64,000 nt of DNA, taken from assembly GCA_910587375.1 (NCBI GenBank), contig CAJULR010000015.1, forward strand, positions 1 to 64,000, in the 5' to 3' direction. The translations under genes were made by a program, and so were the position numbers. The notes below the pieces were generated by a model. The model was not told where the DNA came from, did not search any database, and saw nothing but the letters and a program-made list of their open reading frames with translations. Source of the DNA: Candidatus Gastranaerophilales bacterium (lineage in GTDB: Bacteria > Cyanobacteriota > Vampirovibrionia > Gastranaerophilales > Gastranaerophilaceae). Positions 33,474 to 40,593 of this stretch are shown piece after piece. Position 1 is the stretch's first letter. Every line of letters starts with the position of its first letter.

Positions 33474-35264
33474 CTATGCCTGGATTTGCCCTGATACAAA
33501 AGGCTTTGACGATGGAATATAGGTTCTTTTAGGCTCAAAATTACTGTCATTTTGTTCATAAGAAACCTGTGGGGCCATAGGGTTTAACCCCGGCCCAATA
33601 TGGTTGTTTGGATTATTTAAATAATTTTGTAATATAGAACTTGGCACAAACCCTTGATTTTGAAGCCTTTGAGCTTCTTTTACTGCCTCTTCTTCGGGGT
33701 TGTATGGTTCTCCAAAAATTTTAGTTACAAACTTATCCACAGGGCTTAAAATAAGGCCTGCAAAGGCACTTTGTATTAAATAAAACCTTAACGCACCGCC
33801 CATAATCCCTGTAGCCCCACCTATAAGACTTTTCTTGTTTAAGCCCATGTTAAAGAAATTACCCACAAGCTTTAAAGCTTTTGTAATTATGGTTGTTTCG
33901 CCTTTTGCCTTACTTAAGTTTCCAAGGGTTGCAAGTTTATAGGTGGCTCCGTATGCAAAAGGAGTAGCAATTACAAATGAAGCAATTGATGTTAAAAAGT
34001 TTCTTACGATTGTTCCTGCGCGTTTTTCTTTTGGCGCGTCTTGCACATCATTATACATATTCATCATTGAGCCGCATAAAAACAGACCAAATGTCGATTT
34101 GTCGTTTACAAAGTTTGACATTGTTTCTGTCGGGAAAAGAAGTGATTTTTGAACCAAAGAGGAAAGTTTATTGTCTGCAAATTCCCCGGCAGAAATTCCG
34201 TATTTTATTAACGAATCACCAAGATTGCCTCTTCCTACGTTTTTCCACTCCTTGCCAAACAGCTTTGACACGCCAGAACCTATGATATTAAAGATATTTG
34301 CAGGCGCCCAGGAAGAAATTATATCGCCTCCCATAAGAACGTCTGTAAACTCGTTAACATTTAGGCCGTCAATTTCGCCTTTTTTTAAGGCGCACAAAAC
34401 GTTATATAACGCTCTTTTATCAATTTTTCCTTCTGCTCCTATGCAGTTAAAATTCTTTGCAATTGCAGAAACAAACTGTTTGCAGATTTCTTTACTTGTA
34501 AGTCTGTTTCCTGCAGCATTTTGCCCGTTTCCTAAAATCAAGTTATAAAATTCATCCGCAACACTTGTTAAAACCTTACCGCTATCATCCAAAACATCAG
34601 CATTTCCGACTAATTTAGTCAAAGTTAAAACAGCGTCATCTTTTGAAAGTTTATCAAGGCTGCTTTTTATAATTGCAATAGGCGTGTTTTGGAAAATACC
34701 AAAAATACCGCTGCCATAGCCCATAACGTTCCATTTTGCTTTTGCAGGGCGGTTTTTAAAGGTTTCTGCTATATTATTGCAGGTTTTTGGAGTAATTTTC
34801 TTTATGCCTTCAGTTAAGAAATTTTTTCCTTGTTTAAAAAGGTTTGAAACGCCGGAAAGCGCGCCTCCTTTTCCTAAAACATCGTTAATATTTAAACCAA
34901 GTTCTGTCATTTTATGCACGGAAAGCTTGCTGTTTCCAAGCCATGCAAGAAAAACAACGGTCGCCACAGTGAGTGCGGCAGATATAAAGGTCTTTTTGGG
35001 GTCATCTGAAATACCAAATTGGCTTTTTATAAGCTGAAGCGCCCAGGAAGTTTCAGTAGCCTTTTCCGCTTTATCAGACAACTTTTTTGCACCTTTTTCA
35101 AGTTTGTCTTTATCAATAAAACCAAAATCTTTCCAGGGGTTTGAAGAATCCACAGGCACACTTCCTGCGCCGTTAAAATTTCCGGGCATAAATTTATTTG
35201 GCCTTTGCGGATATTGAGCGCCCGGGTATTGAATATTTGGATATTGAACGCCTGAACTTACCAT
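33474..35264 (-). CDS. large membrane protein of unknown family (paralog B)
   Basis: Start placed at the ATG with complement 35262-35264 (AGGA seven bases before); a longer frame to 35330 has no site. The ~596-residue product aligns with paralog A across its whole length: a hydrophobic segment ending WLGNSKLSVHKMTELG, a core with an FNCIGAEGKIDKRAL segment (compare FGCVGTDGKINKKNL), hydrophobic stretches, and the C-terminal pair PSSILQNYLNNPNN and RTYIPSSKPF. Its N-terminus is shorter and rich in Gln, Pro and Tyr. The tandem order and spacing (120 bases) point to a duplication. No enzyme motif is seen. Location: membrane, inferred. Confidence 0.75.
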   Translation of the reverse strand: MVSSGVQYPNIQYPGAQYPQRPNKFMPGNFNGAGSVPVDSSNPWKDFGFIDKDKLEKGAKKLSDKAEKATETSWALQLIKSQFGISDDPKKTFISAALTVATVVFLAWLGNSKLSVHKMTELGLNINDVLGKGGALSGVSNLFKQGKNFLTEGIKKITPKTCNNIAETFKNRPAKAKWNVMGYGSGIFGIFQNTPIAIIKSSLDKLSKDDAVLTLTKLVGNADVLDDSGKVLTSVADEFYNLILGNGQNAAGNRLTSKEICKQFVSAIAKNFNCIGAEGKIDKRALYNVLCALKKGEIDGLNVNEFTDVLMGGDIISSWAPANIFNIIGSGVSKLFGKEWKNVGRGNLGDSLIKYGISAGEFADNKLSSLVQKSLLFPTETMSNFVNDKSTFGLFLCGSMMNMYNDVQDAPKEKRAGTIVRNFLTSIASFVIATPFAYGATYKLATLGNLSKAKGETTIITKALKLVGNFFNMGLNKKSLIGGATGIMGGALRFYLIQSAFAGLILSPVDKFVTKIFGEPYNPEEEAVKEAQRLQNQGFVPSSILQNYLNNPNNHIGPGLNPMAPQVSYEQNDSNFEPKRTYIPSSKPFVSGQIQA

Positions 35265-35373
35265 TGACCATTCCTGAAAAAAGAACTTTATATTATAAAA
35301 AACCATGCAGAAAAAAATTATTGACCGCATATACTCTTTTTGGGGTTACATTTCTTAATACTGCGCTTTATTA

Positions 35374-35382
35374 TGGTATAAT
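35374..35382 (+). promoter_or_regulatory. extended -10 promoter for etfBA
   Basis: TGGTATAAT (TG, one base, TATAAT at 35377-35382), about 50 bases before the etfB start. Confidence 0.55.
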
Positions 35383-35432
35383 AAATTCATTAAAAATTTA
35401 GGATAGATTTTAAAAATTGGGATAATAAAAAG

Positions 35433-36224
35433 GTGAAAATTGTTGTTTGCATAAAACAGGTTCCTGACACAAACGATGTTAAATGGAGCAAGGAAAATAA
35501 CATTATAAGAGAAGGGCTTACAAACATTTTAAACCCATACGATGAGTATGCAATTCAGGCAGCGCTTGAAATTAAAAAGTTTAACCCTGATACAAAAATT
35601 ACCCTGCTTTCAATGGGGCCATTATGCGCAAAAGAGGTGCTTGAATATGGGCTTGCACTTGGAGCGGACAACGGAATTTTACTTTCAGACAAAAGATTTT
35701 CAGGCGCAGACACAAACGCCACCTCTAAAACCCTTGCTTGTGCTATAAAAAATATGGTGAAGGACTTTGATATTGTAATAACAGGCCAATTTGCAACAGA
35801 CGGCGACACAGCACAGACGGGACCTTCCCTTGCGCACCATTTAAATATTCCGGTTTTAACGTATGTGAAAAAAGTTTTAGATGTTGAAGAAAAAAAACTT
35901 GTTGCAAAATGCGAAAGAGAGAATAATATTTCAACATTTGAAGTTTCAACCCCCTGCGTGCTCTGTGTATTAAAAGGGTGTGCAAAATTATCAGACCCAA
36001 AAATTGAAGATTACATAAAAGCACAGAAAAAAGAACTTCGAATGTTTAACGCGGATGACATTGAAATGGACATTGAAAAATGCGGAATTAAGGGCTCTCC
36101 AACCTTTGTGCAGAAGGCTTTTCGCCCGGAAATTTCAAGAAACTGTGTCACAATTGAAGGCAATTTTGCAAAAGAAATTTTATCACACATAAGGGAAGAA
36201 AATGGCAAGAAAGAAGAAGCATAA
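35433..36224 (+). CDS. etfB: electron transfer flavoprotein beta subunit
   Basis: ETF heterodimers carry FAD and AMP and pass electrons from flavin dehydrogenases. The 263-residue product begins KIVVCIKQVPDTNDVKW, has NPYDEYAIQAALE and the DGDTAQTGPSLAHHLNIPVL segment that binds the nucleotide. Start is GTG. It overlaps etfA by 23 bases. No acyl-CoA dehydrogenase, ETF dehydrogenase or lactate dehydrogenase gene is adjacent, so the electron donor and acceptor are unknown. Confidence 0.93.
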   Translation: MKIVVCIKQVPDTNDVKWSKENNIIREGLTNILNPYDEYAIQAALEIKKFNPDTKITLLSMGPLCAKEVLEYGLALGADNGILLSDKRFSGADTNATSKTLACAIKNMVKDFDIVITGQFATDGDTAQTGPSLAHHLNIPVLTYVKKVLDVEEKKLVAKCERENNISTFEVSTPCVLCVLKGCAKLSDPKIEDYIKAQKKELRMFNADDIEMDIEKCGIKGSPTFVQKAFRPEISRNCVTIEGNFAKEILSHIREENGKKEEA

Positions 36225-37380
36225 TAAAAATAATATACAAAATGAAGAACAGATAAAAGAAACTGCGACAAAACCTGCCCAGGAAGAACAAGAAGAAAGC
36301 CCTGAAAAACAACAGGAACCAGAACAACAGCAAAACGGACAGTCTTGCGGGCAAAAAGAAATTTTTGTATATTCTGAAATTGTTGAAAACAAAGGTGTAA
36401 AAGAATTTCACCCCGTAGCTTTTGAACTTTTATCTGCAGCAAGAAACCTTGCAAAAGAATATGGAGAAGAAACAAAGGTTTCAGCCATAATTTGTACGGA
36501 TGAAAACCTTGAAAATATGGACTTTTTAAAAACAGAACTCTACAAAGGCGGAGCAGATAAGCTTTATTTTATAAAAGATGAAAAAATTAAAAGCCACATA
36601 GGAAAAGCCCGCACCATAACTGAACTTTGCAAACTTAAAAACCCTGAAATATTTTTAATTGGCGCAACTGTTGAAGGAAGAAGCATGGCACCCTTGATTT
36701 CATCCGCGCTTGATACGGGCCTTACGGCAGATTGCACAAAACTTGAAATAACAGATTTTAAGGATGAAAAAAGACTCGCAGCAACAAGGCCAACTTTTGG
36801 CGGGCAGTTAATGGCAACAATTTTATGTAAAAAATTACCGCAAATGGCGACTGTTCGCCCTTCCGTACTTAAAAAAAATGAAGAAATTTATAAAAATGAG
36901 GGTGAATTTGAAGAATTTATGCCAAATATGGCAGATTTTACCGACCCTATCAAACTTTTAGGGTGCGAGGCCATTAAAAATAAACTCTCATCAGAACTTG
37001 AAAATGCGCAGATAATCGTTGCGGGCGGAAAAGGCCTTAAATCTGAAGAAAACTTTGAAAAATTAAAAACGTTTGCAAGGCTGATAGGCGCCACAGCGGC
37101 AGGTTCCAGAGGGGCCGTTGATATGGGCCTTATAGAAAAAGAATATCAAATCGGCCAAACGGGAAAAACCGTTTCCCCAAAGGTTTATATAGCATTTGGA
37201 ATTTCGGGTGCCATACACCATATAGCAGGAATTGAAAATTCAAAAAAAATTATTGCAATAAATACGGATGAAAACGCTCCCATTTTCCAAAACGCAGATG
37301 TAAAAATTGTAAAAGACGCTTCTTGTGTTTTGGATGAACTCATTAAAGAGCTTGAAACGGAGCCTGAAGAAAAATCATAA
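36202..37380 (+). CDS. etfA: electron transfer flavoprotein alpha subunit with charged N-terminal extension
   Basis: The last two thirds are typical: IVAGGKGLKSEENF, AAGSRGAVDMGLIEKEYQIG (FAD site), YIAFGISGAIHHIAG and INTDENAPIF. Before the normal start of the family (Q-K-E-I-F-V-Y-S-E) lie about 50 extra residues that are highly charged and Gln/Glu-rich (K-K-K-H-N-K then Q-E-E-Q-E-E-S-P-E-K-Q-Q-E). No ferredoxin cysteine pattern is in this extension, unlike the iron-sulfur-bearing ETF-alpha of some anaerobes. AAGGGAAG precedes ATG 36202. The downstream gene is a small hydrophobic peptide. Confidence 0.92.
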   Translation: MARKKKHNKNNIQNEEQIKETATKPAQEEQEESPEKQQEPEQQQNGQSCGQKEIFVYSEIVENKGVKEFHPVAFELLSAARNLAKEYGEETKVSAIICTDENLENMDFLKTELYKGGADKLYFIKDEKIKSHIGKARTITELCKLKNPEIFLIGATVEGRSMAPLISSALDTGLTADCTKLEITDFKDEKRLAATRPTFGGQLMATILCKKLPQMATVRPSVLKKNEEIYKNEGEFEEFMPNMADFTDPIKLLGCEAIKNKLSSELENAQIIVAGGKGLKSEENFEKLKTFARLIGATAAGSRGAVDMGLIEKEYQIGQTGKTVSPKVYIAFGISGAIHHIAGIENSKKIIAINTDENAPIFQNADVKIVKDASCVLDELIKELETEPEEKS

Positions 37381-37453
37381 GAAATAAAGGGTAGTACCGT
37401 GCCTTCTCCTGCACACGAATTTTACTAAGAAATCGGTAGGGAAAGGAGGCAAT

Positions 37454-37528
37454 ATGAAAATGCAGATAATAAAAGCTGCCATAATAGCACTTATAGCAGC
37501 TTTAAAAATTATTCTAATTTTCTTATAG
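37454..37528 (+). CDS. 24-residue hydrophobic peptide with perfect ribosome site
   Basis: The ORF (too short for most gene finders) starts at ATG 37454, four bases after GAAAGGAGG, and encodes M-K-M-Q followed by about 20 residues of Ile, Ala, Leu and Lys (8 Ile, 5 Leu, 6 Ala), ending I-L-I-F-L. It is one short membrane helix with lysines at positions 2, 7 and 18. A strong terminator follows 10 bases after the stop, and an opposite-strand promoter lies beyond it. The design matches type I toxin peptides (TxpA, Ldr, Fst and holin-like kinds), but no sequence relation is claimed. Second locus of the same design at 54603. Confidence 0.6.
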   Translation: MKMQIIKAAIIALIAALKIILIFL

Positions 37529-37538
37529 GGTACTAAGT

Positions 37539-37573
37539 GAAGCCTCAAGGAAGTAGCATTTCTTTGGGGCTTC
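37539..37573 (+). terminator. long RNA hairpin after the hydrophobic peptide
   Basis: A 15-pair stem, GAAGCCTCAAGGAAG with TTTCTTTGGGGCTTC, allowing two G-U pairs, and a five-base loop. Followed by CCCCCTATATTT, so it is only moderately U-rich. Confidence 0.7.
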
Positions 37574-37586
37574 CCCCTATATTTAC

Positions 37587-37614
37587 ATTATATACTAAGT
37601 TTTATTTTTTTCAA
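37587..37614 (-). promoter_or_regulatory. reverse-strand promoter facing the hydrophobic peptide gene
   Basis: On the minus strand: TTGAAA, 16 bases, TATAAT. Transcription would start near 37580 and run antisense through the hairpin and the peptide ORF. No minus-strand protein gene lies ahead of it for several kilobases. Confidence 0.5.
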
Positions 37615-38724
37615 TTACTCTGTTTCCATAGCCCTAAGCTTTTTGTAGAGTTCAATTTCGTTGTCGGAAATTGTCTTTGGAAGCACAATTGAAATTTTCA
37701 CATTCAAATTCCCGGCACCGCCCTCTTTTTTAGGCAGACCAAGCCCTTTCAACCTTAAAAGCTTTCCACTGCTTGTTTTTTCAGGAATTGTAATTGTAAC
37801 TTTACCATCAGGCGTTTCAACCTCTTTTTTACCCCCTAAAACCGCAAGGGAAGGTGTAATTTCAACGGTTTTTGTTAAATCTTCCCCGTCAATTACAAAA
37901 TTTGGATCCTTAATTTTTACGGTTAAATATAAATCGCCTTTTCGGCCGGATTCATCGCTTCTGCCTTCATTCTTAAGGCGAATTTTCTGCCCTTCTTTTA
38001 CAAATTTTGGAATTTTAACAGATAAATTTTTCAAGTTCCGCTCAATGCCAGAACCTGCGCAGTGAGAACAAAAACCACCATGAGATACACCGCCGCAGTA
38101 TCTGCATTTTTGATAATCGGTTATTGTAATGCTTTTTGTGCCGCCATTTATAATGTCTTTCACGGTTAAAACAAGGTTTTGGTTTATATCAAGACCCTCT
38201 TTTTGCGCTGCATTCGGGTTATCTCTTCTTCTTGAAGCAGACCTTGGGTCTGAGCCCATTGAGCCCATGCCGGGCCCCGCCCCGCCTGAATAGAAACTGC
38301 CCCCGCCAAACATATCATTATTAAAACCCCTGCCATAGGATGTTTTGGCCCCGCCTGACATTAAATCGCCAAATATTGCGCTGAAAAAGTCTGAAAATCC
38401 GCCTGCATTGCCGCCAAAGTTGCCGCCACGGGCACCTCCTTGTGCAAACTGTGAAAAATCAAAGCCTCCAAAACCGCCCATAGAAGGGTCAAAATCCGCC
38501 CCGTTTTGGAACCCGGAGCCTAAAGTATCATATCTTTGACGTTTTTCCTTGTCCCCTAATACTTCATAGGCTTCGTTTATATCTTTAAACTTTTCTTCAG
38601 CCCCTTTTTCTTTGTTAACATCAGGGTGATATTTACGCGCAAGCTTTCTATAAGCAGATTTTATCTCTGTTTCGCTTGCTTCTCTTTTTACGCCTAAAAT
38701 TTCATAGTAGTCTTTATATTTCAT
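37615..38724 (-). CDS. DnaJ/CbpA-like co-chaperone with a half zinc finger
   Basis: The 369-residue protein has an N-terminal J domain (YYEILGVKREASETEIKSAY with H-P-D at KYHPDVNKEKG), a long Gly/Phe-rich linker (GGFGGFDFSQF), a reduced zinc region and two C-terminal beta domains (L-D-I-N-Q-N-L, VKIPKFVKEGQKIRLKN). The J domain stimulates DnaK ATPase, and the rest binds clients. Instead of the four C-x-x-C-x-G-x-G repeats of DnaJ it keeps two (CRYCGG and CSHCAGSG), enough for one zinc. It is in between DnaJ and CbpA. No dnaK or grpE is adjacent. Confidence 0.88.
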   Translation of the reverse strand: MKYKDYYEILGVKREASETEIKSAYRKLARKYHPDVNKEKGAEEKFKDINEAYEVLGDKEKRQRYDTLGSGFQNGADFDPSMGGFGGFDFSQFAQGGARGGNFGGNAGGFSDFFSAIFGDLMSGGAKTSYGRGFNNDMFGGGSFYSGGAGPGMGSMGSDPRSASRRRDNPNAAQKEGLDINQNLVLTVKDIINGGTKSITITDYQKCRYCGGVSHGGFCSHCAGSGIERNLKNLSVKIPKFVKEGQKIRLKNEGRSDESGRKGDLYLTVKIKDPNFVIDGEDLTKTVEITPSLAVLGGKKEVETPDGKVTITIPEKTSSGKLLRLKGLGLPKKEGGAGNLNVKISIVLPKTISDNEIELYKKLRAMETE

Positions 38725-38851
38725 ATTTTTATATTAATTCAAATTTCAAAAAACTTTGTCAAACTTAATCTTTTATTAATAAATTATTTTAAAATTGCAA
38801 AAAATCCATCCGCCAAAAGGCGATAAACATTTTAAACCCTTAAAATAAGAA

Positions 38852-39703
38852 TTAGTGTTTTTTCTTATACCTTTTGCCGTCAACTTCATGCACATTTTCA
38901 ATTGCAATAAAAGCCGTAGGGTCAATTGCACTCACCACATCTTTAATCTTTGGAATTTCGATTTTTGTAATTACGCAATAAACCATTTTAGATTTTGCAC
39001 CTGAATATCCACCCTCTGCAGCAAGATATGTAACGCTTTTATCAAGCTTTTTCATAATTTCTTTGCCGATTTCTTCATATTTCGGGCTCATAATAAAGAC
39101 GGATTTTGCTTCACTCATCCCTTGCAAAACAAGGTCTATTGCTTTTGAAGCGATAAAATATGTCACAGCGGAATACATGGCTTTATCCACGCCGTAAACA
39201 AAACCTGCAATTGCGAAAATAAAGACATTAAAGAACATTACAATTTCGCCAACCCCGAAAGGGTATCTTTTTGCAATTTTTATGGCCAAAATTTCTGTCC
39301 CGTCAAGCGCAGCGTTGCTTTTTAGAACAAAACCGACCCCGATTCCTAAAATTATCCCGCCAAAAATTGCTGCAATTAAAGTGTCTTGGGTAAATTCAAA
39401 ACCTGTTTCCAAAAATAATTCGGAAAAAAGAGAGAGCATAATGACGCCATAAAACATTTGGCAGACAAACATCTTGCCAAATTTTTGAAACGCCATAACG
39501 ACAAAAGGCAGGTTAAAAAGGATTAAAAACAAACCAAAAGGCAGTTTTGTTAAATAGTTTGCCATAATCGCAAGGCCTACAACGCCCCCGTCGATTACAT
39601 CTCTTGGAATTAACACGCATTCAATTGCAAATGCCGCAATTATACACCCAAGCGTAATAAATATTAATCTTAATAATAAAGTTTTTAAAAATCCTTTAGC
39701 CAT
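38852..39703 (-). CDS. YitT-family membrane protein (DUF161/DUF2179)
   Basis: The 283-residue protein has five or six membrane segments in the first 190 residues, with ECVLIPRDVIDGGVVGLAIM and SNAALDGTEILAIKIA, the repeated D-G-x-x-x motif of the family, followed by a C-terminal ferredoxin-like DUF2179 domain (YCVITKIEIPKIKDVVSAID). Transport role is not established. It is divergent from the lipoprotein gene at 39726, 22 bases away, with both start regions overlapping promoters. Confidence 0.88.
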   Translation of the reverse strand: MAKGFLKTLLLRLIFITLGCIIAAFAIECVLIPRDVIDGGVVGLAIMANYLTKLPFGLFLILFNLPFVVMAFQKFGKMFVCQMFYGVIMLSLFSELFLETGFEFTQDTLIAAIFGGIILGIGVGFVLKSNAALDGTEILAIKIAKRYPFGVGEIVMFFNVFIFAIAGFVYGVDKAMYSAVTYFIASKAIDLVLQGMSEAKSVFIMSPKYEEIGKEIMKKLDKSVTYLAAEGGYSGAKSKMVYCVITKIEIPKIKDVVSAIDPTAFIAIENVHEVDGKRYKKKH

Positions 39704-39710
39704 GGTTTTA

Positions 39711-39719
39711 TGATAAAAT
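39711..39719 (+). promoter_or_regulatory. extended -10 promoter, leaderless start of the binding protein
   Basis: TGATAAAAT (TG, one base, TAAAAT at 39714-39719), six bases before ATG 39726. No Shine-Dalgarno can fit between. Confidence 0.55.
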
Positions 39720-39725
39720 AAAAAA

Positions 39726-40538
39726 ATGAAAAAAGTAAGTATATTTTTATCGATATTTTTTTGTTTTATAGTCCTTTTGGGCCTGTTTGGCTGTGCAAAC
39801 CCAAACAGAGAGCCAAAAGACCTGCTTGCAAGAATAAAATTCAGAAATAAAATAATTATCGGAATAAAAAATGACTCAAAACCCTTTGGCTATGTTGAAG
39901 ATGGTGAATTAAAAGGTTTTGACGTTGATGTTGCAAAAAGCATTTCAAAAAACCTTCTTGGAGATGACAAGGGTGAACTCATTGAATTTGTAATCGTAAC
40001 GCCTGAATCAAGAATAAGCGATTTAAACTCCGGAAATGTCGATATTGTAATTGCAACAATGAGTATCAGCGCAAAAAGAACCCATATAATTGATTTTACA
40101 AACCCCTATTTTGTTGCAGGCCAAGCCTTAATGGTTAAAGAATCTTCTAAGATAAATTCAATAGAAAGCCTGAACACAAGAAGGGCAGGGATTATCCTTG
40201 GCACAACAGGCGAAAAAACAATAAGACAGCTTGCCCCAAACGCAACGGTTATTGCAAAGAAAAATTATAACGAAGCTTTTGGCCTCTTAAAAGAAGACAA
40301 AGTGGACGCAATTTTAGCGGACGACAGCATTTTATATGGTTTTATTATTGATAATAAAGGATATAAAATCCTTCCTGCAAGATATACAAAGGAATTTTAT
40401 GCAATCGCGCTTCGCCAGGGAGATGAAAACAAAGAATTAAAAGAAGCTTTGAATAAAATTTTAAACCACATGCAACAATCTGGAAAACTCAACAGAATAA
40501 AGGAGAAATGGATTCCAAATTTACATAAAGACGCCTAA
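39726..40538 (+). CDS. amino-acid-type ABC substrate-binding lipoprotein
   Basis: The 270-residue product has a lipoprotein signal (hydrophobic run then L-F-G-C, Cys at about 22). The rest is the periplasmic binding fold of the polar amino acid (SBP_bac_3) family: RIKFRNKIIIGIKNDSKPFG, GELKGFDVDVAKSI, DIVIATMSISAKRTHIIDFT and ANAL-type ILADDSILYGF. It would capture an amino acid at the membrane. No permease or ATPase of an ABC transporter is next to it, so it is an orphan here. Confidence 0.9.
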   Translation: MKKVSIFLSIFFCFIVLLGLFGCANPNREPKDLLARIKFRNKIIIGIKNDSKPFGYVEDGELKGFDVDVAKSISKNLLGDDKGELIEFVIVTPESRISDLNSGNVDIVIATMSISAKRTHIIDFTNPYFVAGQALMVKESSKINSIESLNTRRAGIILGTTGEKTIRQLAPNATVIAKKNYNEAFGLLKEDKVDAILADDSILYGFIIDNKGYKILPARYTKEFYAIALRQGDENKELKEALNKILNHMQQSGKLNRIKEKWIPNLHKDA

Positions 40539-40549
40539 TGTGGTATAAT
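40520..40549 (+). promoter_or_regulatory. promoter for hppA
   Basis: TTTACA, 18 bases, TATAAT (40544-40549) with TG one base before the -10 (TGGTATAAT). It begins inside the tail of the upstream gene. Confidence 0.65.
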
Positions 40550-40593
40550 TTCCCTTGAAAAACGGATAGAAATAGTAAATAGGGAAATAAAAA

